From NCBI GenBank assembly GCA_022826025.1, contig JAJDVR010000038.1, positions 1-33,406 of the forward strand: DNA of 33,406 nt, given 5' to 3'. Of this stretch, positions 28,364-33,406 are shown piece after piece; within the stretch, counting starts at the first letter, position 1; each line of letters starts with the position of its first letter. Both the position numbers and the translations under genes were made by a program. This DNA is from Gemmatimonadota bacterium (GTDB taxonomy: Bacteria; Gemmatimonadota; Gemmatimonadetes; Longimicrobiales; Gaopeijiaceae). The notes beneath the pieces are model-generated. The model searched no databases. It was given only the letters and a program-made list of their open reading frames with translations, and was not told where the DNA came from.

Positions 28364-28869
28364 TCGGTTGCTCCCGCGATCTTCTTGTAGATGACCCCGT
28401 CCTTGCCGATCAGGAAGGACTCGGGGACGCCAGTGGTTCGGTAGGTCTGCCGGATCCGCCCGGAGGCGTCGTGCAGGATCTGGAAGGTGAGCCCGTGCTC
28501 CTGGGCGAAGCGCGCCACGTCGCCGCCGATATTGCCCGCCTCATCGGGCTCGCCCATTGCTGCGTCCACGCTAACCGCGAGGATGTCGAACGGATCGCCT
28601 TCGAGTTGCTCGTAAAGGCGCTGCATCGAGGGCATCTCCACGATGCAGGGACCGCACCAGGTGGCCCAGATGTTGACCAGAACCACCCGGCCGCGGTGGT
28701 CCTCGAGGGAAACGGGGTTTCCCCGGAGGTCGGAGATCGTAAAGGCCGGTGCGTCGGCGCCCAGCCCGACTGGCTGAAACCGTCCCCGTCCCGCCCAGGC
28801 CATGAGGACGAGGGCGCCAGCGCCCAGCACGGCCACCAGATACGGAATGCGCGAAGGTCTGTGAGTCAT
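28312..28869 (-). CDS. TlpA-like membrane-anchored thioredoxin-fold protein
   Basis: The 185-residue protein has an N-terminal membrane anchor or uncleaved signal (about 9-26, PYLVAVLGAGALVLMAWA) and a periplasmic thioredoxin domain with W71-C72-G-P-C75 in NIWATWCGPCIVEMPS. The cis-Pro region reads TTGVPESFLIGKDG. Features of the TlpA/ResA branch include APAFTISDLRGNPVSLED and GDPFDILAVSVD. These proteins reduce disulfides outside the cytoplasm, often for cytochrome c maturation, or serve in oxidative protection. It lies downstream of the PASTA gene after 64 bp and upstream of ybbR, which starts inside its 3' end. Confidence 0.92.
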   Translation of the reverse strand: MTHRPSRIPYLVAVLGAGALVLMAWAGRGRFQPVGLGADAPAFTISDLRGNPVSLEDHRGRVVLVNIWATWCGPCIVEMPSMQRLYEQLEGDPFDILAVSVDAAMGEPDEAGNIGGDVARFAQEHGLTFQILHDASGRIRQTYRTTGVPESFLIGKDGVIYKKIAGATEWDSPENLELIQRLLAS

Positions 28870-28933
28870 GTCGGCGGCCTCTCGAAAACAGCGGATCGAA
28901 CCTGTAACAGTATCACCCTTATCATGTTCGCAC
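28870..28933 (-). promoter_or_regulatory. AT-richer gap upstream of the tlpA-like gene, possible promoter
   Basis: The minus strand reads ATGATAAGGGTGATACTG within a GC-rich setting, with two TGATA copies 8 bp apart. GATACT could be a -10 box (4 of 6), with only a weak -35 (ATGAGT) 17 nt upstream. It may give tlpA-ybbR-tsaD-lgt their own promoter. Tentative. Confidence 0.3.
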
Positions 28934-29818
28934 TCATGGTGATTGTTCCTGCGCCCCGGTGGTGTCGGTGCGGGGGAGCTCGACCGGCAGCAGCGCGCGG
29001 TCGCCGATCACCAGCCGCACCTCGGACCCCACCTCCACGGTGCTTGCCGGGGGCGGATCCTGGTCGATCACCACGCCCGGGTCCATTCCCGGAAGCGCGT
29101 CCAGTTCGATCTCGGTGACGAAGAGCCCGAGGGAATCGAGCAGGAGGAAGGCTTCCTCCTCGCTCTGCCCCAGCAGGAGCGGCATCTCCACCACCGGAGG
29201 CCCCAGGCTGATCGCGAGCCGCACTTCGAAGGGCAGGGTCACGCCAGTTCCCGCCTCCGGTTCCATGGCGACCACTTCGCCGGCGGGCTCCTCGTCCTCC
29301 ACGGAGTCCACGGCGATTGAGAAGCCGTTCGCTCCGAGGAGGACGCGCGCCCGCTGCTCGTGTTGGCCGATCATGTCGGGAACGGCGCGGTGCTCCGGGC
29401 CCAGGCTGATGGCGAATTCAATGGCCGCTCCCGGAAGGGCGAGCTGGCCGGGCAGCGGGCTCTGGCCCAGGATGGAGCCGGTGACGGCGGAGGGGTGGTA
29501 CATCGAGTCGACTGCGCCGAGCGCGAGCCCCGCCATGTCCGCGCGGCCGACGGCGTCCTCCAGGTCGAGTCCGATCAGATCGGGCACGCCCAGCAGATCC
29601 GGAGGCGGAGCGGGCACGGGGAATACGACCCGGGTGGCGACCACGTAGCCGAGACCGAACATCATGGCCACCAGAACCGTGCCGCCCAGCACGCGCCTGA
29701 AGGCGCCGGCCGGACGCCTCCGACGGGAACCCGGGCGTCTCTTCTTTCCCGTGGAACGCCGTTTGCGCCGGCCGCGACGCGCCGGCCTGCGCCGCCCGAT
29801 CGAGCTTCCCAGCCTCAT
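28934..29818 (-). CDS. PASTA-domain membrane protein with polybasic cytoplasmic tail
   Basis: The 294-residue protein begins at ATG 29818, overlapping the rsmB stop (ATGA). The first 42 residues contain 21 Arg or Lys and form a short cytoplasmic tail. One membrane segment follows (about 43-65, VLGGTVLVAMMFGLGYVVATRVV). Three PASTA repeats come next at about 77-141, 145-208 and 211-275, each with a VPDLIG or MPLLLG start, an SILGQSPLPG-type turn and a VRLAISLG-type end. A short Pro/Thr/Gln tail closes it. PASTA domains in kinases and penicillin-binding proteins contact peptidoglycan or muropeptides, but there is no kinase or transpeptidase domain here, so it is a stand-alone envelope protein of unknown role. 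Confidence 0.9.
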   Translation of the reverse strand: MRLGSSIGRRRPARRGRRKRRSTGKKRRPGSRRRRPAGAFRRVLGGTVLVAMMFGLGYVVATRVVFPVPAPPPDLLGVPDLIGLDLEDAVGRADMAGLALGAVDSMYHPSAVTGSILGQSPLPGQLALPGAAIEFAISLGPEHRAVPDMIGQHEQRARVLLGANGFSIAVDSVEDEEPAGEVVAMEPEAGTGVTLPFEVRLAISLGPPVVEMPLLLGQSEEEAFLLLDSLGLFVTEIELDALPGMDPGVVIDQDPPPASTVEVGSEVRLVIGDRALLPVELPRTDTTGAQEQSP

Positions 29819-31125
29819 CGGACTCTCCGCATGCGCGCCGCGAAGGCGCCGTCGAAACCGGTGCTCTGCGGCAGGACGCGCAGGTGGCCGCGGTCGTCCA
29901 GAACGCGCGGATCCAGATCTCCGGGTGCATCCAGGCGGAATTCGGGGTGCCGGGTCAGGAATCCCTCCACGATTTCGTCGTTTTCTTCTGGCTCCAATGT
30001 ACACGTGGAGTACACCAGAAGTCCCCCCGCGGGAACGGCACGGGATGCGCCCGCCAGGAGCCGGGACTGGACGCCGGCCAGGGTCGCGGGATCGGCCTCG
30101 GTCAGGCGCCATCTGGCGTCGGGGCGGCGAGCCAGGGTGCCCGTGCCGCTGCACGGCGCATCCACCAGGACGAGGTCGGCCCGGCGCACCGGTGTGGAGG
30201 CGGCGTCCGCGACCACAGCGCCCATACGGGCTCCGAGGCGCGAGGCGGCTGCGGTCACGAGCTTCAGGCGCGGTGGGGAAGGATCGGCTGCGAGCACGTA
30301 CCCGGCGCGTTCCGAGAGCACCAGCGCCTTGCCCCCGGGTGCGGCGCACAGGTCGGCCACCAGGGCGCCCGGAGGCGGGTCGGCGTAGCGTGCCACCAGC
30401 GCGGCGCCGGGGTCCTGGATGACGCCGGGAACGGCGCTGAGCACGCGCGCCGGATCGGTACCGGCTGCGAGACGCAGGCAACCGGAGCCGAGCCCGGCTG
30501 CGGCTGCGGTCAGGCCGGCGACCCGCAGCCGGTCGAGGGCGGGTTCGAGTTCGATGCCCACAGGACGGAAAAAGAGCCCCGGCACACCGTTGTCATGTCG
30601 AAGGAGCGCCTCGGTGGCGGTGGCCCCCCAGCGCGCCAGCCAGCGTCGCACCAGCCATCGGGGATGGGAGTGCCAATGCGTGAGGTGGCCCTCGGGGTCG
30701 TTCTGGCGGCCGGGGAAGGCGTCCGCGGGCGATCCCGCGCGCGCCGAGGCGCGCAGGACGGCGTTGATCAGTCCTGCAGCCCTTCCCGCACCGGCCGCAC
30801 GCGCGAGTTCCACCGTGGACGACACCGCCGCATACCCGGGAACGCCCTCCATGTAGTGCAGCTGGTACGCGCCCATGCGCAGCAGGTCGAGGACCGCCGG
30901 ATCGAGCCGCTCGATCCTCCGGCGCGCGTGCACCGCGATCGTGTAGTCGAGGCGACCGCGCAGCCGTGCCACCCCGTAGACGAGGGCGTGCACCCAGTGC
31001 CGGTCGCGGGACGAAAGGGCGCCGGCGCGCGTGTCCAGAGCGCGGTCAAGGCGCTGACCCCGGGTGCAGGCGGCGAGCACCCGGAAGGCGACCCTTCTTG
31101 CATCGCGCGATCCGCCCGCGCCCAT
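29815..31125 (-). CDS. rsmB: 16S rRNA (cytosine-967-C5)-methyltransferase
   Basis: From ATG 31125 the protein has 436 residues, close to E. coli RsmB (429). An N-terminal NusB-like RNA-binding domain (about 1-140; DARRVAFRVLAACTRGQRLDRAL, VHALVYGVARLRGRLDYT) precedes a SAM-dependent methyltransferase domain. SAM motifs include VADLCAAPGGKALVLSER. The two catalytic cysteines lie in VDAPCSGTGTLARRPDARWR (motif IV) and VYSTCTLEPEENDEIVEGFL (motif VI), both typical of m5C RNA methyltransferases. The NusB fusion separates RsmB from RsmF. The gene follows thiG after 17 bp and is coupled to the PASTA gene. Confidence 0.95.
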   Translation of the reverse strand: MGAGGSRDARRVAFRVLAACTRGQRLDRALDTRAGALSSRDRHWVHALVYGVARLRGRLDYTIAVHARRRIERLDPAVLDLLRMGAYQLHYMEGVPGYAAVSSTVELARAAGAGRAAGLINAVLRASARAGSPADAFPGRQNDPEGHLTHWHSHPRWLVRRWLARWGATATEALLRHDNGVPGLFFRPVGIELEPALDRLRVAGLTAAAAGLGSGCLRLAAGTDPARVLSAVPGVIQDPGAALVARYADPPPGALVADLCAAPGGKALVLSERAGYVLAADPSPPRLKLVTAAASRLGARMGAVVADAASTPVRRADLVLVDAPCSGTGTLARRPDARWRLTEADPATLAGVQSRLLAGASRAVPAGGLLVYSTCTLEPEENDEIVEGFLTRHPEFRLDAPGDLDPRVLDDRGHLRVLPQSTGFDGAFAARMRRVR

Positions 31126-31142
31126 TCGCCGCCCCGCGCGTG

Positions 31143-31928
31143 CTACTCCGGCAGTGGCGGGGAGGAGGGGACCGCCACCTCGCGCGTGGGCATGCGACCG
31201 GCCAGGTACGCGAGCCGGCCCGCGACCACCGCCTCCCGCATCGCGGCCGCCATGCGCACGGGATCGCGGGCCGCGGCGATGGCGGTGTTCATGAGCACCC
31301 CGTCCACCCCCTGCTCCATGGTGAGGCAGGCATCCGAGGCGGTGCCCACCCCGGCGTCCACGACGATGGGGACGTCGCAGCGCTCCTTGATCGCGCGCAC
31401 GTAATAGGGATTGAGCAGCCCGAGGCCGCTCCCGATGGGGCTCGCCAGGGGCATCACCGCCACGCACCCCGCGTCCTCCAGGCGAAGGGCGGTGATGAGG
31501 TCCTCGTTGGTGTAGGCCATCACCTTGAACCCCTCCGCCACGAGCACCCGGGCGGCATCGAGGGTCGCCTGGGTATCCGGGAGCAGGGTCGTCTCGTCAC
31601 CGATCACCTCCAGCTTCAGCCACTCGTTGAACCCCGCGGCCCGCGCCAGCCTCGCATAGCGGATCGCGTCGTCGGCGGTGTAGCAGCCCGCGGTGTTGGC
31701 GAGGAGGAAGAACTCGCGCGGGTCGAGATGATGGAGGATGCCTTCCTCGCGGGTCCGGTCGAGATCCACCCGCCGCACCGCCACCGTCACCATGTCCGTG
31801 CCGCTGGCGCGGATGGCCCGCACCATGGTTTCGTTGTCGGGATACTTGCCGGTCCCCACGATCAGGCGGGAGGCGAACTCCCTGCTCCCGACCACGAACG
31901 GGGTGTCGGCGCTCGCGTGTTTCGACAT
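31143..31928 (-). CDS. thiG: Thiazole synthase
   Basis: The 261-residue (beta/alpha)8 enzyme makes the thiazole phosphate of thiamine from deoxyxylulose phosphate, dehydroglycine and the thiocarboxylate of ThiS. Diagnostic segments are SRLIVGTGKYPDNETM, VTVAVRRVDLD, LLANTAGCYTADDAIRYARLAR, and WLKLEVIGDETTLLPD with the Schiff-base Lys. VMPLASPIGSGLGLLNP, VVDAGVGTASDA and EQGVDGVLMNTAIAAA complete the pattern. I start at ATG 31928; an immediately preceding in-frame GTG (31931) would add one residue. It lies 127 bp after thiS, with direct repeats and a hairpin in the gap. ThiO or ThiH, which would supply dehydroglycine, is not in the window. Confidence 0.97.
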   Translation of the reverse strand: MSKHASADTPFVVGSREFASRLIVGTGKYPDNETMVRAIRASGTDMVTVAVRRVDLDRTREEGILHHLDPREFFLLANTAGCYTADDAIRYARLARAAGFNEWLKLEVIGDETTLLPDTQATLDAARVLVAEGFKVMAYTNEDLITALRLEDAGCVAVMPLASPIGSGLGLLNPYYVRAIKERCDVPIVVDAGVGTASDACLTMEQGVDGVLMNTAIAAARDPVRMAAAMREAVVAGRLAYLAGRMPTREVAVPSSPPLPE

Positions 31929-31955
31929 CACCGCCTCTCGCTCCGTTCGCCGTAA

Positions 31956-31988
31956 CTGGTATTTACTGACATATGCTGTTATCTACTG
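31956..31988. repeat. Two 13-bp direct repeats, 20-bp period, upstream of thiG
   Basis: CTGGTATTTACTG (31956-31968) and CTGTTATCTACTG (31976-31988) match at 11 of 13 positions and start 20 bp apart, about two helical turns. They sit in an AT-rich island 28-60 bp upstream of the thiG start. The arrangement suggests a dimeric regulator site or part of a promoter. Confidence 0.45.
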
Positions 31989-32002
31989 GGTTATCAGACT
32001 TG

Positions 32003-32027
32003 GCGGGGTAAGGGCGTCCAACCCCGC
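32003..32027 (-). terminator. Hairpin after thiS
   Basis: GCGGGGT (32003-32009) pairs exactly with ACCCCGC (32021-32027) around an 11-nt loop, about 28 nt past the thiS stop. No U-tract follows. It could terminate or attenuate the fmt-thiS transcript ahead of a separate thiG promoter. Confidence 0.4.
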
Positions 32028-32055
32028 TCCCCGCGACCTCCCGACCGGCGGAGCA

Positions 32056-32256
32056 TCATCCACCGCCTACGAAGTGGACCAGCTCCAGTTGGTCGCCCTC
32101 GCTCAGACGCACCGTGGCGTAGCTCTCGCGGGTGAGGATTTCCCGGTTGCATTCGACGACCACCATCCCGGGGACCAGGCCCAACTCGTCGAGGAGGCCG
32201 GACACGGTGATGTCCGCGGCCACCTCTCGTGCCTTTCCGTTCAGGCGGATGGTCAC
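32056..32256 (-). CDS. thiS: Sulfur carrier protein ThiS
   Basis: This small ubiquitin-fold protein ends VHFVGGG; its C-terminal Gly is adenylated and thiocarboxylated to donate sulfur to ThiG. The start VTIRLNGKAREV and the core VSGLLDELGLVPGMVVVECNREIL are typical. I choose GTG 32256, which overlaps the upstream stop (GTGA) and gives 66 residues, the usual ThiS size. ATG 32268 would add four residues and overlap the upstream gene by 16 bp. It is coupled to the TenI/ThiE-like gene, so the protein and its pathway partners are made together. Confidence 0.92.
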   Translation of the reverse strand: MTIRLNGKAREVAADITVSGLLDELGLVPGMVVVECNREILTRESYATVRLSEGDQLELVHFVGGG

Positions 32257-32900
32257 CTTGCCGTCCATTCCGGTGATCTTCCCTCCTCGGGCCACGAGTC
32301 CAGAAAACGCCTCACGCCATCCCCGGGCGATGGCGCGTCCCACACGGCGCGGATCACCGCCACTCCGCGGGCGCCGGCGGCGAGCACCTGTGGCGCCCGT
32401 GCGGCGGTGATGCCGCCGATGCCCACCACGGGGGCGCGGCCCGTGGCCGCGACGGCCCGTACCACGTCGATTCCGCCCGGCGCGATCCCCGCATGGGAAG
32501 GGGTCGCGAACACCGCTCCCGCAAAAAGATAATCGATCCGGCCGTCATCCCCACCGGCCTCGGCGGCCGAGTGGATCGAACGACCTGCATGGGCACCCGG
32601 TCCGAGAAGGCGGTGGGCGACCGACGCGGACAACGAACGGCCGCCGAGGTGAACCCGGTTGATGCCGAGCACCAGCGCCACGTCCACGCGGTCGTTGACC
32701 ACCAGCCAGGCGCCGGTGCGGCGCGCGGGCCGGATCAGGTCGGCGGCGGCCCGGTAGAGCGCGCGCCCCGAGGTGCGCGGCCCGCGCACATGGAGGGCGA
32801 CCCGGGCGCCGCCCGCTTCCAGCACCTCCAGGGCGGCTGCCGGAAAGTCCGTCCGCGCCAGGATGCGGTCGTCGGTGACGACGTGCAGCCGCGGCATCAT
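32253..32900 (-). CDS. ThiE/TenI family protein, probably TenI-type thiazole tautomerase
   Basis: The 215-residue TIM-barrel protein belongs to the thiamine phosphate synthase/TenI superfamily: LHVVTDDRIL at the start, VVND (N69-D70), VHLGGRSLS, GRSIHSAAEA with His110, DYLFAGAVFATPSHAG, and VVGIGGITAARAPQVLAAGARGVAVI. The two lysines that hold HMP pyrophosphate in ThiE appear to be missing: the LRxK motif reads HVRGP (Pro41) and the PTxTK motif reads ATPSH (His136). That favours TenI, which tautomerises the thiazole made by ThiG, and fits its place directly before thiS and thiG. Start ATG 32900 overlaps the fmt stop (ATGA). ThiE activity is not excluded. Confidence 0.85.
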   Translation of the reverse strand: MMPRLHVVTDDRILARTDFPAAALEVLEAGGARVALHVRGPRTSGRALYRAAADLIRPARRTGAWLVVNDRVDVALVLGINRVHLGGRSLSASVAHRLLGPGAHAGRSIHSAAEAGGDDGRIDYLFAGAVFATPSHAGIAPGGIDVVRAVAATGRAPVVGIGGITAARAPQVLAAGARGVAVIRAVWDAPSPGDGVRRFLDSWPEEGRSPEWTAR

Positions 32901-33406
32901 CGCAACCGCTGCCCCGGGCGGGCCGCCCGGCCCCGCAGCCAGTCGCGGGCGGGCATGCGCCGTTTGCCGGCAGGCTGCACCTCGCCCACCTCCACCGAGC
33001 CCTCCCCGGTCGCGACGCGGAACCCGTGGCCGGGGTCCGCCGCGATCACGGTGCCGGGTCCTGGCCCCTCTCCTCCCGGAGGTGCATCGCCCTCGACCAC
33101 GCGCGGGCGGAAAAGCTTGAGGGGGCTGCCGTCCAGCTCGCTCCATGCTCCGGGCACTGCGTCCATGGCGCGCATCCAACGAGCCACCTTCTCTGCGGGC
33201 CGAGCCCACTCCACCCGGGCGTCCCGGCGGGAGAGACTGGGCGCGAAGGTAGCACGCGCATGGTCCTGGGGGTGCTCTTCGAGCGCGCCTTCCTCCATCA
33301 TCCCCATGGCGCGCACCAGCCCGCCGCCGCCCATCCGCGCGAGCCGTTCGTAGAGTTCGCTCGCCGTCTCGTCCGGGAGGATGTCCGTCCTCTCCTGGTG
33401 CAGGAT
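32897..33406 (-). CDS. fmt: Methionyl-tRNA formyltransferase, C-terminal part
   Basis: The last 170 codons of the gene are present; the 5' part lies beyond the right edge. The visible protein starts ILHQERTDILPDETASELYERLA, matching the end of the catalytic domain. It continues HPQDHARATFAPSLSRRDARVEWARPAEKVARWMRAMDAVPGAW, typical of the linker and C-terminal OB-fold domain that binds initiator tRNA (the A-P-L-x-K/R region; here APSLSRRDARVEW). LKLFRPRVVEG and a closing MPARDWLRGRA segment fit. It formylates Met-tRNA for translation start. Its stop overlaps the start of the TenI/ThiE-like gene. Confidence 0.93.
   Translation of the reverse strand: MLHQERTDILPDETASELYERLARMGGGGLVRAMGMMEEGALEEHPQDHARATFAPSLSRRDARVEWARPAEKVARWMRAMDAVPGAWSELDGSPLKLFRPRVVEGDAPPGGEGPGPGTVIAADPGHGFRVATGEGSVEVGEVQPAGKRRMPARDWLRGRAARPGQRLR

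Noticed and set aside
31932-32055. Possible TPP riboswitch upstream of thiG
   Set aside because: The minus strand has a CTGAT...GATAA stretch slightly like part of the thi box, but the conserved CTGAGA, the ACCTGAT context and the closing stems are missing.

Overview
The window is GC-rich, densely coded chromosomal DNA from a Gram-negative bacterium. Evidence for an outer membrane: Mla-type lipid transport genes, a TamA/BamA-type barrel and a TamB-type protein. The gene mix (rho beside a small uncharacterised protein, paired ferredoxin-NADP and thioredoxin reductases, a cytochrome c/copper-monooxygenase fusion, a PASTA protein next to rsmB, a YbjN-PspA pair) fits Gemmatimonadota or a close relative best. 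This is inference from gene content, not a phylogeny. I see no mobile elements, phage genes, CRISPR arrays, tRNAs or rRNAs, and base composition is even. Most genes are housekeeping or envelope genes.

Layout. 1-1784: a clipped epimerase-like gene and an SDR on the minus strand, divergent from a pteridine-reductase-like SDR that has His where the family has its catalytic Tyr. 1802-6353 (minus): mlaE-mlaF-mlaD-ferredoxin NADP reductase-trxB, tightly packed. 6440-8230: a 119-residue unknown protein divergent from rho; rho has a recognisable promoter and a very C-rich leader. 8253-11717 (minus): a phosphoribosyltransferase, a secreted haem c/copper monooxygenase-like fusion, then a coupled pair of secreted proteins (Ig-like; MORN-like). 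11917-12691 (plus): two small unknown genes. 12758-14898 (minus): ybjN-pspA-D-amino-acid transaminase. 15077-33406 (minus): fourteen co-directional genes, in transcription order fmt (clipped), tenI/thiE-like, thiS, thiG, rsmB, PASTA protein, tlpA-like, ybbR, tsaD, lgt, metallophosphoesterase, tamA/bamA-like, tamB-like, uvrA.

How the genes fit together. Neighbours repeatedly overlap by ATGA or GTGA, so translational coupling is widespread. The right half combines envelope building (lgt, TamA/TamB, PASTA), translation and tRNA/rRNA modification (fmt, rsmB, tsaD), the thiazole half of thiamine synthesis (thiS, thiG and a TenI-like protein), and excision repair. No stretch over 300 bases lacks a gene; the longest gaps are 11718-11916, 6800-6979, 14899-15076 and 858-1022.

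No single obviously new multi-gene system stands out. The best leads are the haem c/copper oxygenase with its secreted neighbours, the His-substituted PTR1-like enzyme, the TenI-like protein beside thiS/thiG, the polybasic PASTA protein, the eight-cysteine barrel, and the rho leader.
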